Shown piece after piece: positions 1-7,417 of a stretch of DNA of 64,000 nucleotides (its first letter is position 1; each line of letters starts with the position of its first letter). A model generated the notes under the pieces. It was not told where the DNA came from. It was given only the letters and a program-made list of their open reading frames with translations, and did no database searches. Both the position numbers and the translations under genes were made by a program. Source of the stretch: Sphingomonas mali NBRC 15500 (lineage in GTDB: Bacteria; Pseudomonadota; Alphaproteobacteria; Sphingomonadales; Sphingomonadaceae). The stretch spans positions 1 through 64,000 of the forward strand of contig NZ_BCYX01000021.1 in assembly GCF_001598415.1 (NCBI RefSeq). Reading direction: 5' to 3'.

Positions 1-20
1 CCCACAAGAGGAGAAGGAAT

Positions 21-719
21 TTACGTCCCAATCCAGCGCCATATCCCCGCCGGCATGCCCGCCAGCGGCAAATGCGCCCAGGTCGCGGCGAGCCACAACG
101 CTATCCCGCCAAGCGCCGGCACGACACCGGCGGGCGTGAACTTGACGCGTCCGCTGAGGATCGCGCCGAGCGGCCAGTAGCTGGTATGCGCTTCCCACGC
201 CCGCCAGGTGTCGGGCTGGAGCTTTTCCTTCTTCCTGTCCTGCAGCGCGGCGCCGACCAAAGCGAGGATGATGATCGTCTTGGCTAGGACAATGTTGGCA
301 GGCGTCGGCGCGACCAGGATATGCGCCACGCCCCAGAGCGCGAAGCTCCACATCATCGGGTGCCGCGTCACGCTGAACACGCCGCGCGGCTCGGGCGGAG
401 CGCTCGAAGCGCGCGGTGGGCCAGGCAAAGCCGGATTGCCGAGCAGCGACCCCACGAACATGATGCTCGCGAAGAACATGATGACGGTCGCGGTGATCCA
501 CAGCCCGTCGCCCACCGCCCAGAACGGCGCCTCCGCCGGCACCGCGCGGAATGCCAATGCCAGCCAGCCGAACGTCGCCAGCGCGACCAGCGAATAGACG
601 CCCTGGAAGGGCAATTCGCCGATCGCGCGGACGATCGGGGCACGCAGCGGATGCGACAGCAGGAAATGCGACCCGACGAACGCGGCCGCGGCGGCGATTT
701 CCCAGCATAACGGACTCAT
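21..719 (-). CDS. NnrU family integral membrane protein
   Basis: A 232-residue polytopic membrane protein with hydrophobic segments near residues 5-25, 40-60, 70-95, 120-150 and 200-225. It resembles the NnrU family, first named in denitrifiers, and the related isoprenylcysteine-methyltransferase-like membrane fold. The SVTRHPMMWSF stretch near residue 117 is the family's typical Arg-His-Pro-Met motif, here at a membrane edge. NnrU has been linked to nitric oxide reduction only in some species; no denitrification genes are visible here, so the role is unknown. The start follows a GGGGAGAGG ribosome site that is buried in an inverted repeat (726-750). The gene lies 37 bp downstream of the peptide transporter on the same strand and is probably cotranscribed with it. 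Confidence 0.8.
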   Translation of the reverse strand: MSPLCWEIAAAAAFVGSHFLLSHPLRAPIVRAIGELPFQGVYSLVALATFGWLALAFRAVPAEAPFWAVGDGLWITATVIMFFASIMFVGSLLGNPALPGPPRASSAPPEPRGVFSVTRHPMMWSFALWGVAHILVAPTPANIVLAKTIIILALVGAALQDRKKEKLQPDTWRAWEAHTSYWPLGAILSGRVKFTPAGVVPALGGIALWLAATWAHLPLAGMPAGIWRWIGT

Positions 720-725
720 GACGAC

Positions 726-750
726 CTCTCCCCGACCGTTTCGGGGAGAG
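726..750 (-). promoter_or_regulatory. Inverted repeat covering the nnrU-like ribosome binding site
   Basis: Perfect 10-bp arms (726-735 and 741-750) with a 5-nt loop lie between the transporter stop and the start at 719. On the minus strand the 3' arm contains GGGGAGAG, the best Shine-Dalgarno sequence for the downstream gene. No T-run follows, so it looks more like an intercistronic stem limiting translation or an RNA-processing stem than an intrinsic terminator. Confidence 0.5.
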
Positions 751-756
751 ATTACA

Positions 757-2568
757 TCACTGCACCCCGTGCATCCACTTCTTGAGCGGCCAGGACAGCA
801 GCAACAACAACACGCCGAGCCCGATCGCCACCAGCGCGATCATCGTGAAGGTGTGCGTATAGGTGTCGAGGCTGACCTTGAGATTGGTGACCTGGCCGCC
901 GACCGTATCGACGCTGGCGAATTGCGCGACGACGCCGGCGACATATTGCGCGACCGAGATCGACAGGAACCACACCCCCATCATCAGCCCGACGACCCGC
1001 GCGATCGACAATTTGGTGATCATCGAGAGGCCGACCGGCGAGATGCAGAGCTCGGCGATCGAGTGGATCACATAGAGCCCGGCGAGCCACCACAGACCGA
1101 CCTTGAAGCTGCTGTCGGCGAAGGTCGAACCCCAGACCAGGAACAGGAACCCGGCGCCGACCCCCATCAGCGCGGCGGCGAACTTGATCGGGATCGACGG
1201 CTCCCAGCCGCGCCGCGCAAGCCAGCCCCACAACATGCTCATGAATGGCGCCAGCAGCACGATGGCGATCGGGTTGAAATTCTGCGTCTGGGGCGCCGAG
1301 AGCGAAAACCATCCGAACACGCTGCGGTCGGTATTGCGATCGGCGAACAGGGTCAGGCTCGATCCCGCCTGTTCGAACAGGGTCCAGAACACGACGTTGA
1401 AGATGATCAGTACCATCGCCGCGACCATCATCTCGCCTTCCTTGCGGCTGCCCTTGATGAATGACCAGATCAGGATGCCGGGGACCGAGACGATGAAGGT
1501 GCCGAACAGCAATTTGCCCATCAGCGGGAGCGACGCGAGATAGCCGATGAAGCCCGATCCCGCGGCGGGTTCCTCGGCCTGCATCAAATTGACGAACAGG
1601 AAATAGACCACCGGCACGGCGACGATCGCAAGCACGTAGATCAGCATCGCGCGGTCGGGCCCGTCGCGCGTCGGCGGATTGCCATAGGCGTCGAGCCGGC
1701 CGCCATGATAGCTGATCATGAAGAACGAGATCACCATCGCCACGCCGGCGAGTCCTAGCCCGAGCGGCCAGCCGAAGCTGTCGGCGAAGATCGCGCAGAG
1801 GAACTGGCCAAGGATGGAGCCGGTGTTGATCCCCATGTAGAAGATGGTGAAGCCGGCATCGCGGCGACGGTCGCCTTGCTCGTAAAGCTCGCCGACCATG
1901 GTCGAGATATTGGGCTTGAAGAAGCCGTTGCCGACCGAGATCAGCGACAGCGCCATCAGCAGGATCATCGTCAACAGCGGATTGCGCTCGGCGCCTTCGG
2001 AAAAGCTGTCCTTGGCGAGGTGGCGGACTTCCTTGCCGTCGGCGGCGAGCAGCGACATGCTGCCATCGTCATTGCCGCGCATGGTCAGCTTCTGGCCGCC
2101 ATCGACCAGATAGCGGGCTTCCTTGGGATCACTGGTCGGCGTGTCGCGGAAATTGTCGACCACCACCTCGTAGCGCTTGCCGTCGATCACCTGATAGGGC
2201 TTGGCCGGCTGGCCGCCGAAGGCGAGCGTGAAATAGCCAACCGCCATCATCAGCGCGCCGAACCGCACCGCGCGTTTCGAGCCGAGATATTGGTCGGCAA
2301 GCAGGCCGCCGACCAGCGGCGTGAGGTAGACCAAGGCGGTATAGCCGCCATAAAGACCGGTCGAGGCGCGGTCGCCGAGGATGAAATGCTTGGTGAGATA
2401 GAGCGTGAGCAACGCCCGCATGCCGTAATAGCCGAACCGCTCCCACATCTCGGTGCCGAACAGCCAGAATAGCGGCTTGGGATGGCCGAACCACGTTCCC
2501 TCCGCCGCTGGATTGGTGTGGGTGATGTCCGGCTCGCGCGGATTGTCCGCGGTCGGGGTGTCCACCAT
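757..2568 (-). CDS. POT/PTR2 family proton-dependent oligopeptide transporter
   Basis: A 603-residue major-facilitator protein that should import di- and tripeptides with protons across the inner membrane. Hallmarks of the POT family are visible: the ExxERFGYYG motif at residues 40-49, GNGFFKPNIS at about 213-222, and FYMGINTGS at about 243-251. The ATG at 2568 was chosen because AGGGAGCG lies just upstream and the longer frame has no family similarity. Residues about 121-195 form a polar insert between the third and fourth membrane helices, longer than in E. coli DtpA-type proteins. The gene is followed closely by the NnrU-like gene and diverges from a nitroreductase. Substrate range cannot be read from sequence. 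Confidence 0.9.
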   Translation of the reverse strand: MVDTPTADNPREPDITHTNPAAEGTWFGHPKPLFWLFGTEMWERFGYYGMRALLTLYLTKHFILGDRASTGLYGGYTALVYLTPLVGGLLADQYLGSKRAVRFGALMMAVGYFTLAFGGQPAKPYQVIDGKRYEVVVDNFRDTPTSDPKEARYLVDGGQKLTMRGNDDGSMSLLAADGKEVRHLAKDSFSEGAERNPLLTMILLMALSLISVGNGFFKPNISTMVGELYEQGDRRRDAGFTIFYMGINTGSILGQFLCAIFADSFGWPLGLGLAGVAMVISFFMISYHGGRLDAYGNPPTRDGPDRAMLIYVLAIVAVPVVYFLFVNLMQAEEPAAGSGFIGYLASLPLMGKLLFGTFIVSVPGILIWSFIKGSRKEGEMMVAAMVLIIFNVVFWTLFEQAGSSLTLFADRNTDRSVFGWFSLSAPQTQNFNPIAIVLLAPFMSMLWGWLARRGWEPSIPIKFAAALMGVGAGFLFLVWGSTFADSSFKVGLWWLAGLYVIHSIAELCISPVGLSMITKLSIARVVGLMMGVWFLSISVAQYVAGVVAQFASVDTVGGQVTNLKVSLDTYTHTFTMIALVAIGLGVLLLLLSWPLKKWMHGVQ

Positions 2569-2708
2569 GCATTCGCTCCCTGAATTCTTGCTCCCGCCGT
2601 CGAAGAACGCGGCGAGTGGATGAACGGAGAGTAGCGGCAAAGCGAGGCGAGTAAATATACCGAGGGCGGACCACCGACGCCGTTGCCGGTGGCCATGCGT
2701 GACCCTAG

Positions 2709-3296
2709 ATGGCGGCCATGTTCAACGACCGTTCCACGCCGCTTTCGCTGCTGTCGACCCGCCGCTCGGGCAAGCCGCGCGACCTGATCGCGCCCGGACC
2801 CGACGATGCGCAGCTCGAACAGATCCTGGAGATCGCGGCGCGCACCCCGGACCATGGCAAGCTCGCGCCATGGCGCTTCGTGATCGTGCCCGCCGACAAG
2901 CGTGCCCGGCTCGCCGAGGTGATCACCGCCGCCTATCGCGCCGAGCGGCCGCAAGCGGCGCGGCTGGAGATCGAAGCGCTCGAGCAATTCGCGACCCAGG
3001 CGCCGACACTGGTCGTGGTGCTGTCGTCGCCCAAGGTCGACAGCCATATCCCGCTTTGGGAACAGCAATTGTCGGCGGGCGCGGCGGGGATGAACCTGCT
3101 CCACGCCGCGCATGCTCTGGGATTTGCGGGCGGCTGGCTGACCGGCTGGGCGGCCTATTCGGACGCGGTGCGCGATGCGTTCGGCGCGGAACCCGAACGG
3201 GTGGCCGGGTTCATCTTCCTCGGCACGCCGGTCAAGCAACTAGAGGAAAGACCACGCCCCGACCTGCAAAAGATTATTTCAAATTGGCAAGGGTAA
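2709..3296 (+). CDS. Nitroreductase family flavoprotein (YdjA-like)
   Basis: A 195-residue protein of the short FMN-dependent nitroreductase group. The N-terminal STRRSGKPRDL and the RTPDHGKLAPWRFVIV stretch near residues 44-59 match the YdjA-type Arg-x-x-x-Pro-Asp-His motif that binds FMN; AHALGFAGGWLTGW (about 136-149) and FIFLGTP near the C terminus complete the fold. It probably uses NAD(P)H to reduce nitro compounds or quinones, physiological substrate unknown. A second ATG three codons in (2718) is an equally possible start. It lies 39 bp before the GntR regulator gene on the same strand. Confidence 0.87.
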   Translation: MAAMFNDRSTPLSLLSTRRSGKPRDLIAPGPDDAQLEQILEIAARTPDHGKLAPWRFVIVPADKRARLAEVITAAYRAERPQAARLEIEALEQFATQAPTLVVVLSSPKVDSHIPLWEQQLSAGAAGMNLLHAAHALGFAGGWLTGWAAYSDAVRDAFGAEPERVAGFIFLGTPVKQLEERPRPDLQKIISNWQG

Positions 3297-3318
3297 TTGA
3301 CTGGACTCTTTTCACCAT

Positions 3319-3336
3319 TGCTGTATTAATGCAGCA
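3319..3336. promoter_or_regulatory. Palindromic operator candidate at the GntR gene start
   Basis: An 18-bp near-perfect palindrome, TGCTGTATTAATGCAGCA, with only one base pair out of symmetry, ends on the first base of the GntR start codon. GntR-family dimers of the YtrA type bind palindromes of about this size and often repress their own gene. A TTGACT hexamer lies 16 bp upstream (3297-3302). No Shine-Dalgarno sequence precedes the ATG, so the transcript may be leaderless. Confidence 0.5.
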
Positions 3337-3689
3337 TGGCACTTAGCAATGACGACAGCCCGGTTTACATCCGGCTGAGGGGCACGATCTCGGCGGCGAT
3401 CCTGCGCGGTGAATTTCGTGCGGGCGACCAATTGCCGTCGGTGCGCGCGCTCGCGGCCGAACACGGCGCCAACCCGCTGACGGTGGCCAAGGCCTATCAG
3501 AGTTTCCAGGACGATGGTTATGTCGAGGTCCGGCGCGGGGTCGGCATGTTCGTCCTGCCGGGCGCGGCGGAAAAGCTCCGCATCGCCGAGCGCGACCGCT
3601 TCGTGACCCAGCAATGGCCGCGCATCGCCGATTATATCGAGCTGCTCGGGCTCGACGCCGCCGACCTGATCGAGCGCGAACGCGCCTGA
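3336..3689 (+). CDS. GntR family transcriptional regulator, YtrA-like short form
   Basis: A 117-residue regulator. Residues about 8-75 form the winged helix-turn-helix of the GntR family (PVYIRLRGTISAAIL, then GDQLPSVRALAAEHGANPLTVAKAY). The rest is a short helical tail with no ligand-binding domain, as in the YtrA subfamily, which usually controls nearby transport or membrane genes. The start codon overlaps a palindrome that may be its own operator. Neighbours are a nitroreductase upstream and a lipoprotein downstream; the lipoprotein gene 75 bp away is the likeliest partner, but nothing proves this. Confidence 0.88.
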   Translation: MALSNDDSPVYIRLRGTISAAILRGEFRAGDQLPSVRALAAEHGANPLTVAKAYQSFQDDGYVEVRRGVGMFVLPGAAEKLRIAERDRFVTQQWPRIADYIELLGLDAADLIERERA

Positions 3690-3764
3690 ATTTAGGGCCG
3701 GATTTCCGGCCCTTGCCATCGATCGCCGCGGCGCACATGCTGGTCCTCTCTCGAGGAGATGGTC

Positions 3765-4325
3765 ATGGTCAGATCGACGCTCGCCTTCTTTACCCTGCCG
3801 CTCGTCCTGCTCGCCGGCTGCGCGCCGCCGACCGCTACCGTGACCAATAACGTCACGGTGGAAACGACGACGACCGACACCGACATCATCGCCGCGCCCG
3901 CCAACACCGCGACCGCGATGCCCGACAATGCCGTCGCGCCGCCCGCCGGGGCGCCGTCGCTGGCCGCTTATGCCGGCAAGTCGCCCTACGACAAGGTCGC
4001 GGGCAAGACGTTCACCGAGACCGATGCGGTCAAGGCGGCGATCGCCGCGTCGGGCGCGAGCGCCGAGGCGCGCAAATGGCTGGCCAATACAAACGGACCA
4101 GCGAGCCCGATCGTGCTGCAGAACGGCAAGCTGGTGATGAACGAATGCCAGGAGCACAATTGCGGCGACCATAATTGGACGATCGCGATCGCCCCCGACG
4201 GCACCGGACCCGAAATCTGCTATTACGACATGAAGCTGGGGCCCAAGCCGCAATGGTTCGTCGACGGCAAGGCGGTCGACCGTGCTGCGGCCGGGGACGA
4301 GGGGTGTATCCAGTCGGAGCATTGA
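3765..4325 (+). CDS. Putative lipoprotein of unknown function
   Basis: A 186-residue secreted protein with a lipoprotein signal: a basic start, a hydrophobic stretch, and a lipobox LLAGC with the acylated Cys at about residue 19. A Thr/Asn/Val-rich linker follows. The C-terminal half contains ECQEHNCGDHNWTIAI, a Cys-x-x-x-x-Cys pair with a DHNW core seen in small hypothetical alphaproteobacterial proteins; it may make a disulphide. The start at 3765 was preferred over 3759 because GAGGAG then lies 6 bp upstream instead of abutting the ATG. I do not recognise a function. Confidence 0.75.
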   Translation: MVRSTLAFFTLPLVLLAGCAPPTATVTNNVTVETTTTDTDIIAAPANTATAMPDNAVAPPAGAPSLAAYAGKSPYDKVAGKTFTETDAVKAAIAASGASAEARKWLANTNGPASPIVLQNGKLVMNECQEHNCGDHNWTIAIAPDGTGPEICYYDMKLGPKPQWFVDGKAVDRAAAGDEGCIQSEH

Positions 4326-4631
4326 GCGGCGTCGTTCGGGACGAAAGCTGATCGCGCTCCCGCGATAACAAGGCACCTCGGCCTGCGCGCACCGCCATTG
4401 CCATGCTAAGTCGTGAATGATGAGCGGGGATAACTGCTAAGCGCCCAATTCCAGCCGTTCTCGCCGATGTTGACCGACCCGATAGCTGTCGTTCGTTCAA
4501 GTGCCACGCAAGCTGCAGGAGTTGGGTGCGAAGCCGCCACACGCGGAAAGCGGATTCGACACCCGCAATCGGTCTCGATCAGCAGAGATGCCGGTATGCA
4601 ACCCAGCATCTCTGCGGGCCTTTCGAACGGC
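4326..4631. other. Intergenic stretch with one hairpin and no convincing gene
   Basis: 306 bp between the lipoprotein gene and the M16 protease gene, which converge on it. Short open frames cross it on both strands but have no recognisable product and no good ribosome site. Its base composition is less GC-rich than the flanking genes. The only clear structure is the inverted repeat at 4582-4615. Confidence 0.5.
4582..4615 (-). terminator. Stem-loop downstream of the M16 protease gene
   Basis: Perfect 10-bp arms GCAGAGATGC / GCATCTCTGC with a 14-nt loop begin 16 bp past the protease stop codon. There is no T-run on either side, so termination may need Rho, or the stem may protect the 3' end of the mRNA. 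Confidence 0.45.
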
Positions 4632-7352
4632 TTACCGCAGCCGGTGTCCCTCGGGGTCCCACACCTCAACCGGGCCCAGGTTCAGCGCCTTCACCTTGGC
4701 CTCGATCTTCGACAAGTCGCCAACGACGACCCAGGTCAGCGTGTCAGGATGCAGCAGCTGGGCGATGTCGGTGACGGCGGCGGGGCGCAGGTTGGTATAT
4801 TTGGCCGGCAGCGTCGTGATCCAATCATAGGGCCGGCCGAACCGGTTCACATATTGGAGATAACCGACCATCGCCTGATTGGTTTCGAACTGACCGGGCA
4901 GCGCTAATACCTGGCCTTTGCCGATCAGGTCGATCTCAGCCTGCGTCGCGGGCCTATCCTTCCGGATCGCGCGGAGTTCCTTGTCGATCTCGCTCAGCGC
5001 TTCGGCGGTCTTGTCGGTCTGGATGCTGGTCGTGACACCGAACGCTTCCGGCCCGCGGGCTTCGTCGATGTAACTGCTCGCGCCATAGGTCCAGCCCTTG
5101 TCCTCGCGCAGGTTCATGTTGAGGCGCGCGGTGAAATTGCCGCCGATCACGTCGTTCATCGCCTCGATGTCGAACTCCCGAGGGTCGCCGCCTTGCGCGA
5201 TGATCTGGCCGACGCGGATGACCGACTGGATCGCGCCGGGCTTGTCGATCAGGACGATGCGCGGAGCCTTGGTCTCCGCGATCGTGCCGAGCGTCTTGGT
5301 GCCCTTCGGCGCGGCAGGCGCCGTCCAGGTGCCGAACGATTTTTCAAGCGCGGCCTTCAGCGTCGCCAGATCGGTGCCGCCCGATGCGTAAATCGTCGCA
5401 TTGTCCGGTCGGATCCAGTGCGAATAATAGTCGAGCACATCGGCACGAGTGATCGACTTCAGCGCGTCGGCGCGGCCGCCGAGCGGCACCGCATAGGCAT
5501 GATCAGGCCCGTAAAGCAGGTTGGCGAAGGCGCGGCCGGCAATGTCGTTGGGATCGGCTAGCGACTGCGAGAGTGCGGAGAGCCGCATCGACCGCTGCCG
5601 CTCGAGATCGGCCGCACGGAAGCCGGGATTGCGAATCTCGTCCGCCCAAAGGGCGACGCTGTCGACCAGCGCTCGTGGCATTGCGGACAGCGCGAAGCTG
5701 GTCGTGTCGACGTCGCCGGTCGCGTAGATGCGTGCGCCGAGCATTGCCTGGCGATCGGCGAATTGCTGGGCGGTCAGCGTCCCGGTGCCTTCGTCCATCG
5801 CGCCGAGGGTAAAGCCGTTGATGCCCCGCTTCGCGCCCTGCTCGGACGCGCGGCCGGCGTCGAACACCATGGCTAGTTCAACGGTCGGTGCCTGCGGCCG
5901 TTCGGCGAGCACGACGCGAATGCCGTTCGAAAGCCGGGTCTCGCGCACCTCCGGCAGCTTGAGCGCGGGGGAGGGGCCGAGCGGCGGCAGCTTGGTGCGA
6001 TCGGCGGTATCAGCGACCGCCTTGTTGGCGCCGAACGGCAGGACGGTCAGCGTGTAGGATGGACGCTTCAGCCAGTCACTGGCGGTAGCCTTCACGGCGG
6101 CTGCGCTCAGGGCCTGCGTCTTGCGCTGATCGACGGCATAGTTGGCGGGGTTGCCGGTGAACACCTCACCGTCGGCCAGGGCCATGGCCCGCACATAGAT
6201 CGACTCCATCGCGCGGGCATTGTCGGCATAGGCGCTGGCCTTGACCCGCTCCAGTTCGGCCGGCGTCGGTCCGGTGGCGAGGAAGTCGGCCAGTACCTGG
6301 CGCGCGGCCGCCTCGGCGACGGCGCGGTCGACGCCGGGCTTCAGCCGAAGGTCGATCGAGAAGATGCCGGCGACGGCATAGGCCGCATAGCTGGCCGATG
6401 CCGAGGTCGCGAGCTGCTTTTCCTGGACGAGAATGCGGTAGAGCCGCGAGCTCTTGCCGCGGCCGAGCATCTGGCCAGCCAGTTCCAGTGCCGGCGCCTC
6501 CGGCGTGCCGCGGCCCGGCACTGCCCAGTTGAACGCGATCGCCGTCTGCGGGACGTCGTCAGTCATCACTTCGGACTGGTCGCGGGCGAGCGCGGGGACC
6601 CAGGCGGTGGTGCGGCTGATCGGCTGGCCGGTGGGCACGCTGCCGAAATATTTCAGCATCAGCGTCTTGGCCTGATCGACCGTCACGTCTCCCGACAGCG
6701 AGACGACCGCGTTGGTGGCGCCGTAATATTGCGCGAACCAGCCCTTCACGTCGTCCAGCGACGCGGCGTTGAGGTCCTCCATCGAGCCGATCGTCGGATG
6801 GTGATAGGGGTGGCCGATGGGGAACAGCGCCGCGGCCTCGTGCTGATCCATCAGGGCATAAGGCGTGTTCTCGCGCGTGCGCTTCTCGTTCTGGACGACC
6901 TTGCGCTGCTCATCGAGCTTGGCCTGGCTGATCGCCCCGGACAAATATCCCATGCGATCGGATTCCAGCCACAGCGCGCGCTCCAGACCACCGGTCGGCA
7001 CGATCTCGTAATAATAGGTCTGATCGAGCGACGTCGCGCCGTTCACGCCGGACACGCCGATCTCCTGCAGCGGCGGCATATATTCCTTGTCGTAATGCTG
7101 CGACCCGTTGAACATCAGGTGTTCGAACAGATGGGCGAAGCCCGACTTGCCCTGAGGTTCGTTCATGGACCCGACGTGATACCAGACCGCGACCGCGACC
7201 TTGGGGGTCGTGTGATCCTCATGCACCACGACGCGCAGGCCGTTGGGCAGCGCGAATTCCGCATAGGGGACTACTTCCTGCGCGCGGGCGGGAACCATTG
7301 CCGTGGACGAGGCCAGCGCCGCGGCAAGGGCAATCAACGTGAAGGCTTTCAT
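4632..7352 (-). CDS. Secreted M16 (pitrilysin-type) zinc metallopeptidase
   Basis: A 906-residue two-lobed M16 peptidase. A signal peptide with cleavage near PARA|QE (residues 22-26) sends it to the periplasm. The inverted zinc motif HLFEH lies at residues 74-78 and the third zinc ligand is probably E156 in VVQNEKR, so the first lobe looks active; the second lobe lacks a zinc motif, as usual. The start at 7352 is supported by the signal peptide and an AGGAA site upstream. It lies 65 bp after the TonB receptor gene and ends the fecI-fecR-receptor unit, suggesting that it digests what the receptor brings in. The same pairing of receptor and M16 protease is known in the ferredoxin-import Fus system (FusA/FusC). 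Confidence 0.92.
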   Translation of the reverse strand: MKAFTLIALAAALASSTAMVPARAQEVVPYAEFALPNGLRVVVHEDHTTPKVAVAVWYHVGSMNEPQGKSGFAHLFEHLMFNGSQHYDKEYMPPLQEIGVSGVNGATSLDQTYYYEIVPTGGLERALWLESDRMGYLSGAISQAKLDEQRKVVQNEKRTRENTPYALMDQHEAAALFPIGHPYHHPTIGSMEDLNAASLDDVKGWFAQYYGATNAVVSLSGDVTVDQAKTLMLKYFGSVPTGQPISRTTAWVPALARDQSEVMTDDVPQTAIAFNWAVPGRGTPEAPALELAGQMLGRGKSSRLYRILVQEKQLATSASASYAAYAVAGIFSIDLRLKPGVDRAVAEAAARQVLADFLATGPTPAELERVKASAYADNARAMESIYVRAMALADGEVFTGNPANYAVDQRKTQALSAAAVKATASDWLKRPSYTLTVLPFGANKAVADTADRTKLPPLGPSPALKLPEVRETRLSNGIRVVLAERPQAPTVELAMVFDAGRASEQGAKRGINGFTLGAMDEGTGTLTAQQFADRQAMLGARIYATGDVDTTSFALSAMPRALVDSVALWADEIRNPGFRAADLERQRSMRLSALSQSLADPNDIAGRAFANLLYGPDHAYAVPLGGRADALKSITRADVLDYYSHWIRPDNATIYASGGTDLATLKAALEKSFGTWTAPAAPKGTKTLGTIAETKAPRIVLIDKPGAIQSVIRVGQIIAQGGDPREFDIEAMNDVIGGNFTARLNMNLREDKGWTYGASSYIDEARGPEAFGVTTSIQTDKTAEALSEIDKELRAIRKDRPATQAEIDLIGKGQVLALPGQFETNQAMVGYLQYVNRFGRPYDWITTLPAKYTNLRPAAVTDIAQLLHPDTLTWVVVGDLSKIEAKVKALNLGPVEVWDPEGHRLR

Positions 7353-7417
7353 CGAAGGATTCCTGAAGCATGGTGCCCGGCCATGCGCGCGCACGGCCGG
7401 GTGTGGTTGGGGAAGGT

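Noticed and set aside
4406..4669. Minus-strand 87-residue frame overlapping the end of the protease gene
   Set aside because: No family, no ribosome site, and it overlaps the end of a well-supported gene in another frame.
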